A stretch of DNA of 64,000 bases from Sympetrum striolatum (lineage: Eukaryota; Arthropoda; Insecta; Odonata; Libellulidae). The position numbers and the translations under genes are program-made. Below the pieces are notes generated by a model. That model saw only the letters and a list, made by a program, of their open reading frames with translations. It was not told the origin of the DNA and did no database searches. This document shows, in pieces, positions 10,966 through 22,860 of this stretch; within the stretch, counting starts at the first letter, position 1, and each line of letters opens with the position of its first letter. The stretch lies in the NCBI GenBank assembly GCA_947579665.1, contig CANPUZ010000046.1:186001-250000 (forward strand), read 5' to 3'.

Positions 10966-11605
10966 CGCCCTTCAATTCATTTCACATTCTCCAAGCATCG
11001 TTTTCATTTCATTTTCGTTGCTTTTACTTTCGAGGTATCAGTAAAAGAAGTTGGCTCATGCTAACAATGCCAAAAGACGAGTAATGACTTCCCAATGGCC
11101 TTCAATTCTTTGCCTTGCTTTCCTTCAAGTTCAAGGTGAACTCATCGTTTGCTTCGTTGAGAAATATGTGTTTGTTTTCTTTCGTGCATTTACCGCCTTG
11201 TCTGGGAAAAAGATACAATGAAAGAGTGCAATGGATAGTAAAATTGAATATATTTTTTAGATTACCACTAGTTTCAAATAATATTACAATTTTTGCATAT
11301 TCCTGACACTCGAATTATATCCATTTAAATAAAATATACATCGAGTGATACTAAATCTCGTATTTTTATGCTGCAATGACGAGAGGCGAAATCTTCACCA
11401 TAAGACTTGATAAAATCCAGCGATTAATTCCTGCATTTATATCTTTACCCGTTTGTTGTTCTTAAAACTGTATTTGTTACACAATTATCTATTTGTATGT
11501 CAATAGAAATTCTCACGCAGTGATAATGAACTGAATTTGAATAACAATAGATGTATTTAGATGATTTTCAGGGAGTTATCAAATTGAAATCAAACTAGCA
11601 TAATT

Positions 11606-12201
11606 TACGCGCAGTACCGATTTTCAGGGCGTCCATTAGAGTGAGTGCACCACAACTAATACTTAGGAGTCTTGTTGCATCATGAAGGCTCCTCTGTTAT
11701 TTTATTGCAAAAACTATTGAGAAACGAGGCGATTTAAATATAAATGCCTTTCTCTTTAATTTAAATCGCTAAATCAGCAGCCAGTTATTTGGGCTTAATT
11801 GTTATATAGATCAATAGAGAATTGAGACGTACGTAAAATAAGAACATTCAGTTTAAATCTGTGAACTGTTGCCAATTCTCCTTATATACGTCACGTGTTC
11901 AAAGTTATGACGAAACTGAAATATTGATGCACTTAATTCTAATTTATTAGTGTTTTCGGGCAAACACATTAAATACGATTTCTACTTAGGCTAAACTTCA
12001 ATAAAGGCAACTTAGTGATTCCACACACATCCCGGCTCTTAATTACACTTTGTAATAAATTAATGATCTTTAATTATTAACTCAAATAATTTGAACATAA
12101 TTCCATTAAACCGACACAGATTAAGGATGTGCAAATGAATCCTTAGTCAGTTGTGAGTCATCTCAATGTTTTAGAGTGCTACTTCCCAGTAATATATCCC
12201 T
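11606..12201. other. No gene seen
   Basis: AT-rich DNA outside the right arm with no repeat or ORF I can support. Confidence 0.5.
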
Positions 12202-12464
12202 CGTACCAATTCCCCCCGGACCAGTTCACCGGTCGCCGGTTAATTCTCACGCGGTGAATTCTCACGCGGTGAATTCGTACGTGGTGAATTGATCCCCCGC
12301 GCTGATTTTCTAATATTGCTATTCAGTCTTATGTTAATCTACACGCCATGATTATTGGTTAATGTTATAATTATATCAACCGTGGGGTGGGTTGGGTTGG
12401 TAGTACAACATCAGCGTGGGGGATCAATTACCCGCGTACGAATTCCCCCCGGACCAATTCACCG
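12202..12464. mobile_element. Small palindromic MITE-like element
   Basis: Inverted arms 12271-12306 and 12410-12445 share GAATTCGTACG and AATTGATCCCCC with CGCTGAT at the inner end. In addition CGTACC/GAATTCCCCCCGGA stretches at 12202-12231 and 12435-12464 are direct repeats of about 30 bp. A 15-bp unit (CTCACGCGGTGAATT) is tandemly repeated at 12246-12275. No transposase; superfamily unknown. Confidence 0.6.
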
Positions 12465-13961
12465 TGTGCCATTTCATAGGTTTACTGTGTTCATTAAAGG
12501 CAAATTAATCCTAAATAATCCAGAGATTTAGGAATTCTATCGCTGGAATACCTTCCAATGACATTCTTACGCATTCTATCACTTGCAAATGTTAACCACA
12601 ACATTTTGAGGGTAAAGGTAAGGGTAAACTCTGTTGAAACGTAATTCATCGCATCGTTGGTTGCATTATAAATTCGTTATATTTGTAAAATGGCATTTAC
12701 TTGCTTTTTTATTAGGTTATTAACATATTGAATTTGAACACTACTGTCATCAGAACCATCGGCTCTTCACCAGGAGTTAATCTCAATGGAAGCGGTGGAC
12801 ATCGGTGGAAAGCATCGTAAATCCGTTGATGAATAGCATGAACGGTTTGATGGATTCATCGATGAATCTAAAAAAGTGCCCACTCGAATCTTAGATTGGT
12901 GTTATTAAAATTACCTCGGCAAGTCTTTTTGTTTACTGGAAGCATTTCAAAGAGTATTACAATCAATTCTACATTTTCCAACACATTTCAGAATACGTGA
13001 AGTTACTAAATTCGCTTCCTGTGGAGTAAATGTAAACTTATATATACCCTGTAATCTTTTTTTCGGTATACTGGACTCCCAACATCTGTTACCTTGGAGT
13101 GTGGTGATATATAAGAATGACAAGTTACGAAATCTCTGATCTGATTTCTTTCGTTGAATTCCACTCTCTTTTACAAAGTTCCCAATCAGTAAGCTATATA
13201 GTCCATATTCAACCAACCAAAATCATTATAAACACTTCTATAAAAAATAAACTTTGCCGGTTTTTCTGAGAGATTATTAAATACTGCTTTTAAAGTTAAT
13301 TGCATTTAGACAACATTCAGATGGTCTTTGTTTGATACTAAGTTAATGCAGTTATCACCACCAGAAAAGTAAATGAAATTCAATTACGAAATAAAACTTT
13401 AATTTGTTTTGTTTTTATTCTCTACTTTTCACGAAATATTGGACTAGTGAGTAAAAGCACATGTATTAATCAGATAACCACAATTAAAAAGAAATGGTTG
13501 AACGTTTCTCACTTTTCTCTGAACGATTTTAAGGACGTTTATATTTGCAGATATGTAATTCGAAAATGTTAAAAGGAGATGCAGTTCATTTTGATAAGAA
13601 AAAACGTAAACTTTTAGCCAATTATGTTGAAAAGTGAGACTATAATTTACACTTTTAAAGAATACCTGATTTTAATTCTTGTATTATTTTTTCTACAGGT
13701 GAATGCGGCTTCGAACACTCCTGACTGTGACTTTATTAGTGAGTAATCCAGTTAAACTTCCTATTTATCTCGCGACTTAAATTTCAAATGCCATTATTTC
13801 AACATTGACAGCGAGGCAAACTGACAAACTCAAGTAGTTATTTAGAGCTCAGGATTCGTGGTGACAACTACTTGTGGATCAGGAATCCTGGAATCAGTTA
13901 TTTTAATCTGTTCTTAAGTTTTCCTTTAGAATAAGTAATTAACGATGCATTGAATAGTAGT
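12465..13961. other. No gene seen
   Basis: A short GGGTAAAGGTAAGGGTAAA tract lies near 12611-12629 and resembles the reverse complement of the SINE tail at about 1090-1103. Otherwise nothing supportable; the 89-codon minus ORF at 12947-13216 has no recognisable content. Confidence 0.45.
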
Positions 13962-14469
13962 ACAGTAAACTCCCGTTTCTCCGAAATGGACGGCGGCCGG
14001 TTCGGATAACGAAAATTTCGGATAAACCGAAGTCCCGCGTGAAACACCAGGAATTACATCAATATGATCATAAAACTTACGTACATTCCTGGCCAAAATT
14101 AACGCAGCACCGGCCGTAAGGATCGCTAGGGAGGTGCTGCGTTAATTTTGGCCAGGAGTGTACGTAGAATGCTATTGACATGGATGTGAATAAGTCTGCA
14201 TCTTTTGGACTGAAAAATTTGTGTTGACGTGCTAAAAAGGCGTCAAAGTATGAAAGAAAACTCAAATTTTTAAATGCTGAATAAGAAAGCTCATTTATTT
14301 TTAATTCTAACAGAAAAAATCCGCCTTATTTGGCAGCGGGGAAAAACAGGAGTTTTAAAGAGGTGTCACGAGAAAATAAGTAATGGTTCGCGATGGTATT
14401 CGGTGGGTAAATGCATTCGGAAGAGTTTTTTCGGATAAAGTGAATTTCCGATAAACGGGAGTTTACTTC
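13962..14469. mobile_element. pogo/Tigger-like non-autonomous element
   Basis: The left end ACAGTAAACTCCCGTTT is matched in inverted form by AAACGGGAGTTTACTT at the right end, and both inner flanks carry TCCGAAAT/ATTTCCGA. Such CAGTAxACTCCCGTT ends with TA flanks are typical of pogo/Tigger (Tc1/mariner superfamily). A TA precedes the left end. No transposase frame is left. A second, unrelated hairpin is nested inside (14079-14165). Confidence 0.7.
14079..14165. repeat. Nested 32-nt inverted repeat
   Basis: Arms 14079-14110 and 14134-14165 (core CCTGGCCAAAATTAACGCAG) pair with a single mismatch around a 23-nt loop. This looks like a minimal foldback element inserted into the pogo-like element, or an inner hairpin of it. 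Confidence 0.8.
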
Positions 14470-14639
14470 TATTCAATCTTTTCTAAATTCCTCAGAACAA
14501 TTAGTAGTAATCAATCGCTGCCTATTTGAATTTATATTTAGTGGATGCAGTGTTTGTTGGTAGTAGTTTAGTAAAAGTGCATATATATGTATTAAACACC
14601 TGCTTCGTAGGTGCAGAGGGAATAATGCCCAATTCTTGT

Positions 14640-14737
14640 CAGCCCTAGTCAAGGGGCCAACGGATTAAGGCACCTCGAACTGCATCTCTTAGCACCCGTT
14701 TAATCTGAGAGCTGGAGGTTCGAGTCCCATCAGCCAT
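14640..14737 (+). pseudogene. Type II tRNA-like relic or SINE head
   Basis: A perfect B box GGTTCGAGTCC lies at 14717-14727, followed by CATCAGCC as an acceptor-like 3' end. Upstream, GATTAAGGCA fits the end of a Ser/Leu-type D arm, and CTCTTAGCACCCGTTTAATCTGAGAG could be a long variable arm. The acceptor halves do not pair well, so I call a relic or SINE head, not a functional tRNA. Confidence 0.4.
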
Positions 14738-14739
14738 CT

Positions 14740-15499
14740 TGTCAATTTTATTGGGAAAATTATGAGGAATATCTGGGGGTAGCTATTTTGAAAAAACTCG
14801 ATCCAAATTAATTGAAATATGTAGCTAAATGTCACCAGTAACACAGTTTGGTCTCCTAAGATCTATGCAAGTAAATTTGAACCTTTTTCTTTACGTATTT
14901 CTAATACTATTTGCCATAAATTATTGGGATGTTCAGTGTCGAGTGTATGAGGCCTATGTGCAATCCAACGGGAGAAGTCCTTTTTTGGACGATCTGGCGA
15001 AATTCATATTTTAAACCCCCCCCAATCTGTCTTGACTTGTTGAGAAATTTCCCTCTTTCTCCGCGACTCAACGGGGTGCTGTCGGGTTTCCCATTTTTCT
15101 ACAATTTTTTTACATATTGTCACCTTAGTGGAGGTCTATGGGCACGGCCCACTCTGCCCACTGCCTAAATCCAGCAATGCGGATGTTTAAACTGCCATCG
15201 TTGCGTAGTGTCATATCCTCGTCACTAGACGATCTGGAGTAAGTTCGTTTTCCTCATATGTCAGAACCATCCTTATTTCTATTCCTAGTGCCCTCTATTG
15301 CAACTTTTCTACTCTTATTTACTGTTTGAAGTGTTGATGAGTACGGTGTTTTTACATCGACGTGGATCACCGTTAAATAACTTCATAGATGCGTTATATT
15401 TCTTGTCACCGGGAATTTTATTTTTAAGTTATTCTCTTCCTGATATTACCACATTCACTAATAAATGATTATTTACCTTGGTGTTTCTATTCCTTCCAG
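14740..15499. other. No gene seen
   Basis: Mixed sequence with a C8 tract near 15017. The short ORFs at 14829-15168 show no known features. Confidence 0.45.
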
Positions 15500-15614
15500 T
15501 TTTAAAAAGTGAGCTTGCTCAAATTTCGATAAGGCTTTACCGTATGGCTTCACAGAGGCGAGTGACCACCGTCAACGGAAGAGGCTCTGGGGACAACGGT
15601 GGCTGGATCTCCAA
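15500..15614 (+). CDS. Candidate start-codon exon
   Basis: A strong acceptor (GTGTTTCTATTCCTTCCAG) ends at 15499. The exon has an ATG at 15544 and reads MASQRRVTTVNGRGSGDNGG followed by WIS, then meets a GTTAAG donor at 15615. The coding part is GC-rich against its AT-rich surroundings. It would join in phase 2. No partner exon was found in this window and the product is unknown. Confidence 0.3.
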
Positions 15615-16514
15615 GTTAAGTAAACAGACTTTACTTTCATATTTTCCAGATTAATTTTTATTTCTATTTCATCATGTTATGGTATTTCGAAGTATTAAAA
15701 ATTATTATATTTCAAATTAAGAAAGACATCTCTGACTAAGATTTCATTATTTTAATACATAGTTTTTGCTTATTAAAGTAATTATAATTTATAGCTTTTG
15801 CTTCTAAAATTCCAAACGAGGAAGACACATGGCTGTTTTTAGATCTGATAATATTAAAATAACTAATTTCCTTCTTAGCATTATGCCAAATTTTCAAATT
15901 TCATAATCTCATTCATATATTCCTTTTGTGTTCATACACTCTTTAAATTATTGAATTATATAATTATATTATATTTCGATTTGCTTTATATAAATCCCTG
16001 TTATAGGAATATGGAATTTCTATGTAAATGCCGATTTGAATTGGTCTTTACCACAATGTTTAGATGACTGTTGCATTAAGAACAATGGTTGGCTTATAAT
16101 CTATTCAAATCAAATTATACAGATTCCGTACAATCATTTTTCTCATAAAATTCGATATTTAACCAGCAGAACGCCTCTGACGGCCAATCGAAAGATGAGG
16201 GAAGTGGTGGCAAAGTGCCTCCGGGTGCGGAAGGGAGCTAAGGGCCTTGCATTCCGCATCAGCGGCACGGTCTAAAGAGCACTCCTCCTCTAGCGGTTCC
16301 ACAATCCCACCCGAAAAATCCGGGTGCTCCAAAGTAGAATGATTCAGGACTTACATTGAGAACATCACCATGGTACTGAACTATCAGACAACGACCCTGG
16401 TTGCGAAGCGGGTGTAGAACCCAAGGGCGAACCCCTAAAGCATCACCCTACCCCGGAAGATGAATTAGAAGTGAAATGCATTAATTTTCTTCCGAGCCAA
16501 AATATATTTAAATG
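15615..16514. other. No gene seen; GC-richer patch at 16170-16460
   Basis: The patch contains a short ORF end (to 16275) that I cannot assign. It may be a worn transposon piece. Confidence 0.35.
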
Positions 16515-17085
16515 ATGTATAGTATAAAAATTTGTAAGGCCGGAAAATGTATAGCGGACCATGACTTGAAATGTATATAATATGGATTTAAAATATCTAT
16601 GTGCCCTAAGCCAAAATAACTATAGCAGAATTGATAGATTTGCTATGATATGTAAGGCAGGGCTATAATTAATTTATATATTCTGTGCCCGTATTCTATA
16701 CCCTGTATTACCCGTATTTTTTCCTTATGTCTAATTATGAAGATAGTCTGAAGGTATTTGGAATTGGTTAAGGGAGAGGAAGAGAAGGAAGCGATTGATT
16801 TAATATATATTCTATCATGTATAGTATAAATATTTGTAAGGCCGGAACTAGTATAGTGTACCATAGCATGAAATGAACATAATATGGATATGTTTTGCGC
16901 CCTCAGCCAAACGAACTATTGCAGAATGTATAAGTTTACTATGATGTGTAAGGTGGGGCTATGTATAATTTATATATTCTGTACCTTTTCATTGAATTTT
17001 TCCCGTACTTTTCCTATTGTCTAATTATAAATAAAGAGTGAAGGAAGGAGATGGTTATGGGAAAAAAGAGGAGGAAGCGATGATT
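16515..17085. repeat. 303-bp tandem duplication next to the minisatellite
   Basis: ATGTATAGTATAAA at 16515 recurs at 16818, and shared blocks follow (TTTGTAAGGCCGGAA, ATAATATGGAT, GGGCTAT, TAATTTATATATTCTGT, and the GAGGAAGCGAT end). The second copy grades into the G-rich array at about 17050. Confidence 0.75.
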
Positions 17086-17184
17086 GGGAGAGGGGCGGAA
17101 TTGAGTAGGTGTTGGGCGTAATAGAGGAAGGATATGTATAGGGTAGATCATATGGTACGATTTGGGTGGGCAACAGCGTAGGTA

Positions 17185-19260
17185 TTGAAGGGAGAGGGTG
17201 GGTTAGGGGGCTGGGCAGTAGTGGGTGGGATGAAAGAGGGTAGGACAGGTGAGGGAGGGGTAGGGGGCGGGACGGGAAAGGGAGGGACGGGAGAGGGTGG
17301 GTTAGGGGGCTGGGTGGTAGTGGGTGGGGTAGGGGGCGGGACGGGAAAGGGTGGGACGGGAGAGGGTGGGGTAGGGGGCGGGACGGGAAAGGGAGGGACG
17401 GGAGAGGATGGGTTAGGGGGCTGGGTGGTAGTGGGTGGGGTAGGGGGCGGGACGGGAAAGGGTGGGACGGGAGAGGGTGGGGTAGGGGGCGGGACGGGAA
17501 AGGGAGGGACGGGAGAGGGTGGGGTAGGGGGCTGGGTGGTAGTGGGTGGGGTAGGGGGCGGGACGGGAAAGGGTGGGACGGGAGAGGGTGGGGTAGGGGG
17601 CGGGACGGGAAAGGGAGGGACGGGAGAGGATGGGTTAGGGGGCTGGGTGGTAGTGGGTGGGGTAGGGGGCGGGACGGGAAAGGGTGGGACGGGAGAGGGT
17701 GGGGTAGGGGGCGGGACGGGAAAGGGAGGGACGGGAGAGGGTGGGGTAGGGGGCTGGGCGGTAGTGGGTGGGATGAAAGAGGGTAGGATGGGTGAGGGAG
17801 GGGTAGGGGGCGGGACGGGAAAGGGAGGGACGGGAGAGGGTGGGTTAGGGGGCTGGGCGGTAGTGGGTGGGGTAGGGGGCGGGACGGGAAAGGGTGGGAC
17901 GGGAGAGGGTGGGGTAGGGGGCTGGGCGGTAGTGGGTGGGATGAAAGAGGGTAGGATGGGTGAGGGAGGGGTAGGGGGCGGGACGGGAAAGGGAGGGACG
18001 GGAGAGGGTGGGTTAGGGGGCTGGGCGGTAGTGGGTGGGATGAAAGAGGGTAGGATGGGTGAGGGAGGGGTAGGCGGTGGGACGGGAAAGGGAGGGACGG
18101 GAGAGGGTGGGGTAGGGGGCTGGGTGGTAGTGGGTGGGGTAGGGGGCGGGACGGGAAAGGGTGGGACGGGAGAGGGTGGGGTAGGGGGCTGGGCGGTAGT
18201 GGGTGGGATGAAAGAGGGTAGGATGGGTGAGGGAGGGGTAGGGGGCGGGACGGGAAAGGGAGGGACGGGAGAGGGTGGGTTAGGGGGCTGGGCGGTAGTG
18301 GGTGGGATGAAAGAGGGTAGGATGGGTGAGGGAGGGGTAGGCGGTGGGACGGGAAAGGGAGGGACGGGAGAGGGTGGGGTAGGGGGCTGGGCGGTAGTGG
18401 GTGGGATGAAAGAGGGTAGGATGGGTGAGGGAGGGGTAGGGGGCGGGACGGGAAAGGGAGGGACGGGAGAGGGTGGGTTAGGGGGCTGGGTGGTAGTGGG
18501 TGGGGTAGGGGGCGGGACGGGAAAGGGTGGGACGGGAGAGGGTGGGGTAGGGGGCTGGGCGGTAGTGGGTGGGATGAAAGAGGGTAGGATGGGTGAGGGA
18601 GGGGTAGGGGGCGGGACGGGAAAGGGAGGGACGGGAGAGGGTGGGTTAGGGGGCTGGGCGGTAGTGGGTGGGATGAAAGAGGGTAGGATGGGTGAGGGAG
18701 GGGTAGGCGGTGGGACGGGAAAGGGAGGGACGGGAGAGGGTGGGGTAGGGGGCTGGGCGGTAGTGGGTGGGATGAAAGAGGGTAGGATGGGTGAGGGAGG
18801 GGTAGGGGGCGGGACGGGAAAGGGAGGGACGGGAGAGGGTGGGTTAGGGGGCTGGGTGGTAGTGGGTGGGGTAGGGGGCGGGACGGGAAAGGGTGGGACG
18901 GGAGAGGGTGGGGTAGGGGGCGGGACGGGAAAGGGAGGGACGGGAGAGGGTGGGGTAGGGGGCTGGGTGGTAGTGGGTGGGGTAGGGGGCGGGACGGGAA
19001 AGGGTGGGACGGGAGAGGGTGGGGTAGGGGGCTGGGCGGTAGTGGGTGGGATGAAAGAGGGTAGGACGGGTGAGGGAGGGGTAGGGGGCGGGACGGGAAA
19101 GGGAGGGACGGGAGAGGGTGGGTTAGGGGGATGGGTGGTAGTGGGTGGGGTAGGGGGGCGGGATGGTAGACGGTGGGACAGGAGAAGGTGGGGTAGGGGG
19201 TGGTACGGGAGAGGGTAGGTTAGGGGGCTGGGCGGTAGAGGGAGGGATTGGTTAGGGTGT
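17185..19260 (+). repeat. G-rich minisatellite with higher-order units
   Basis: About 25 copies of a core GGGACGGGAAAGG..GGGACGGGAGAGG are joined by variable pieces, giving unit sizes of 42, 69 and 99 bp. All are multiples of three, so one frame stays open from a TTG at 17185 to 19218 (Gly-rich, with repeated [12 protein letters not shown] and MKEGRMGE). There is no ATG at the start, codons are forced by the DNA repeat, and an extra G near 19153 breaks the pattern, so I do not call a gene. Each unit holds four G-runs (GGGTGGGTTAGGGGGCTGGG), a canonical G-quadruplex pattern. Longer blocks of about 366 bp recur (from about 18080 on). Confidence 0.9.
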
Positions 19261-20731
19261 GGTTAAGGGTGGGACGGTAGGGTGTGTGATAGAGGGTATT
19301 GGACTCAAATACGATATTCAACGACAAAAAAAGAACCTTTGGTCAATTTCCATTCCTTTGGTATTCATCTCGATTTCGTACGACCCTTATTTCTGATTGA
19401 ATTCCGCGAAAAAAAAATGTCTGCAATCGATCAAAATGACATTTAAGTGCATTTCTAATACGAGAGACGATTCGCGCCATCCAGAGTCGAACATAGGATA
19501 CTCTGGACGAACTAAATATCTATATGTAATACTTAATTGGACCTTTAACGACTACAAAATATTTATAATCCTATTCTATGTCAGGAAAAGCATGAAATTA
19601 AAGTTCGGAAATTTCATTCGTTGATACCATCGAGGAAAGTAAAACTTTGCAAATGTTCATAAGAGATATGTGTGAATGTCGATACAAAACTTCTTTGAAA
19701 TCCGTGATTGTCGAGCGGGGCACTTCTCTGAAATCAGACCACTTGACATAGAATGACACATGTATGAGTTATGGCACATTTTCATAATAAAAGAGTTTAT
19801 TTAATAAACCATTTTCATATCTTTAAAATAAATTTCACTCATATTTATTCTTTGCAAATTATATTCATTTCTTCAGATGTATCTTTATTTCACAAAAATT
19901 TAATATATAATATGATGTTTTCTAATTACAAATGAAGATCAATAAGCACATCATGGTTTGTTTTGATAATTCTTATGATTCAACTTAGCGTTAGGAGTTA
20001 ATGGAAGTTGTTTTATAAGTGTTGTCATATGATATTACCTCGCTATATTCCAATCATTTCTATAATAAATAAAATTAATACCATTGTATTTCTGTATTGT
20101 AACAAATTTTTATTTGTGTAGCCTGAGTGATACCAACGAAAGAAACTTGTGTAATTGTTAAGCAGAGGAGAGAAGTTGATATGGCAGCTGAAAGAAACAA
20201 TTCTAGCGTCTAAATCTTATGGGGTAAATATTCCTTAAGCTAACATATACTTATGTAAACCGTTGTTTTCCTTTCCATAAAATAGAGCTGGGGAAGTGAT
20301 GTTGCCTTATGTTTTGGGTCAACTTAAACGCCGAACAGAGGCTAAAACCTGAAACTAACCTCAAAATTTTAGGGGTCAACTGTGGGGTTAGGGTAGGGGT
20401 AGGGGTTTTACTGTGGCATATAGGGTAATTGCAAAGACCTCTCCTATAATTGCTTCAAATGTCCTTGGACCAATAACTTTATTATTATGGTTAGATTTTC
20501 AAAAAATAGTGAGATATTAATGCAAATATCTGCGAAGTATAGTAAACAACTAGAAAGGATAGGGTGATTATTAAAAGCTGCATATTTCTTCTTTGAGGAT
20601 GTAAAAAAAAGTTTCAGAATGGATTCCTCGTTAATGAAGATCTTATATATGTATGTATATAGATGCTTCAATAATGTATTATTATATGTATTTATATGTA
20701 AAATAATACATAAATTACTTATATATGTATA
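19261..20731. other. No gene seen
   Basis: AT-rich. A short GGGGTTAGGGTAGGGGTAGG tract lies at about 20384-20403. Confidence 0.45.
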
Positions 20732-21476
20732 TTAGGGTGTCCCAAGATATAAGGGGAAAACCTTTTCTTGCAACATTAAATTCGCATACCCTCTATTTTT
20801 TCAATTTGGCCTTATTAACTTACTTGATTAATATTATTGTGATTGGATAATGGTAACCTGTGCCATCTTGATGCCAAACAATTTCGAGAAATGAAAATTT
20901 GTTCCGACAAGGGGGACACCAGTTTAGAGGGAAATTAACAGACGGATTCACTCGAATCTTTCAGGGCACGTTCTTTGCTTAAAAATAGTGGACAATTTCT
21001 GGCCGTTTAACTCAATGGGCTTTTGTTCATAAAAAAATAGCAACTGAATAGCAGAGTTAGGCATCCACATTACACAATTCTCTTCCAACTCTTTTACCGA
21101 TTATTTACATTTTTGCAATTAAATATCATATTATTACCTTCAAAGCATTTGTTAATTTTAGTTGGCATTAATTCTAATGCACAGAACTTTGTACAGAGGG
21201 CTATAATCAAAGAAAGTTGGCCAAAAATTCAAAACTGGATTTTATTTGTGCAAACTTTGACACTAAATTGTTACTGCTGAATTAGTTCAGTATACAGATA
21301 TTACTATTATTACTAAGTAAATAAATTTGATTCCTGCACATTAAAATTATACAGGGGGCACACATTTTCATAGGTAATATGATAACATTATATGGCCAAA
21401 TAGAAAAAAATTAGAGGGTATGCATAATTAATTTTCCAAAAAAAAATAGTTTCCCTTAAATCTAAGGGCACCCTAA
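20732..21476. mobile_element. TIR element of about 745 bp (TTAGGGTG ends)
   Basis: The left end TTAGGGTGTCC and right end GGGCACCCTAA are inverted, and the match continues about 80 bp inward (CATACCCTCTA..TTTTT..ATTTGGCC against its complement). Flanks TGTATA and TGTACA may be a 6-bp target duplication with one change. No transposase frame. Superfamily uncertain. Confidence 0.65.
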
Positions 21477-21935
21477 TGTACACCATAAAAAATTAATTTA
21501 AAATGACTGCATTTGAATCAAAATGATAGTAGGATGCAGCTAAGCTATACCATGGCTCTTAAAATAAACATTGTAATACATGGGAGGGATATTGTCATAC
21601 TTAATGAGGTTTATTCCTGCAATTAGGCCGTGGAAAGTGTGATGGATGCAATGAGTGGCGTTTTGAAGCTTAATCAATGGAATGAAGTAGATGAATCTTA
21701 CCCAGAATAATGGTAATATTATTATCAGGTTTATTACATTGGAAAAACAACAGGCGACATTACACGTGGCATTAAATGATCATGAAATGAACACATATCT
21801 GAACATTCACACAGGAATAAAATGAATGAGAAAATGTTACAAAATCCCAAAACTGTGCAAAAAGTATAACACTAGTCAATGCTCAGATACATTTTACAGA
21901 GCTAAATTTCCAATTTGTACAACATTAATTACTAA
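21477..21935. other. No gene seen
   Basis: AT-rich filler between the TIR element and the Helitron. Confidence 0.45.

Positions 21936-21936
<1 letters not shown>

Positions 21937-21971
<35 letters not shown>
21937..21971. repeat. (AT)n microsatellite at the Helitron 5' end
   Basis: About 17 AT units directly after the TC end; such a run is common in this Helitron type. Confidence 0.9.
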
Positions 21972-21974
<3 letters not shown>

Positions 21975-22860
21975 GAATGCGTGTCTGTCTGTACTCGATA
22001 GATTCAAAAACCATACATCCAATCCAAAGTTATTAAATCGAAGTACTCAGTTCGACTCCAGAAGGGAAAGACTGTTCTCATAAGAAATACATGTAAACTT
22101 CGATTTTATCACTTGCATGCTTCTTTTCTTTTGCAAAATCAAATTAGAAATAACCAACGTATGGATTTAAAAGTAGCACCAAAAGAAGGGAAATTGAATA
22201 AAGTTTCTTATTTTGGTCATGAAATATAGTTTACGACCAGAAATTACGAGACTTTGAATAATTAGATGATAATTTTGATGAATTTTGAGGCTATAAACAA
22301 ACTATTTCTCACATGCGAATGCAATTTTTGAATTTTCTCATAAGAACACATTGAGAATTTATTCCAGCATTCAAATGATTTTTTTTTATAGCAACGTAAA
22401 TATTTACGAATATTATCGTGGAGTAAATGGTTTTTGATATTTAATGAAAATTATATTTTGATAAATTCAAGATATTATGTACTGGAAAACTTGGTGAGTT
22501 GATGACGTTACCAACTTTGATTACAAATGTCATCTATTTTCAACATTTCAATTTATTTTATGTCTTTGACGAGACTGAATTTCATTTTTAGGTCTTCTTG
22601 AGTTGAATATGTGTTCTCTTTGAGATTTGCGAGATGCGAAGTGTAGAGTAGCACATAATTTAGCATATCTTACTCCGAACTGAAAAGGTACTGTGATAAT
22701 ATATTTTCTTATATACCGAATGAAAGTAATGTAGATAGTATATATAATTTCATTATAATAGCCTTGCAACGCGAAGAGCTGCCTGCCATTCAAATTGCGA
22801 ATGGATTTTATACTGGAAAAATAGAAGTAGGATACATAAATTGATCCCATTTGTGCATTT

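Larger units (their letters stand above)
7610..11605. repeat. Giant inverted repeat, right arm
   Basis: Partner of 1268-5770 in inverted orientation. It is shorter than the left arm by several hundred bases because of deletions, for example opposite 2740-3500. The divergence is too high for a fresh palindrome, so the two arms have evolved apart, or gene conversion is weak. Confidence 0.8.

Noticed and set aside
17185..19218. 677-codon Gly-rich ORF
   Set aside because: It is produced by a minisatellite whose units are all multiples of three. It starts at TTG, lacks an upstream gene context, and breaks where the array decays.
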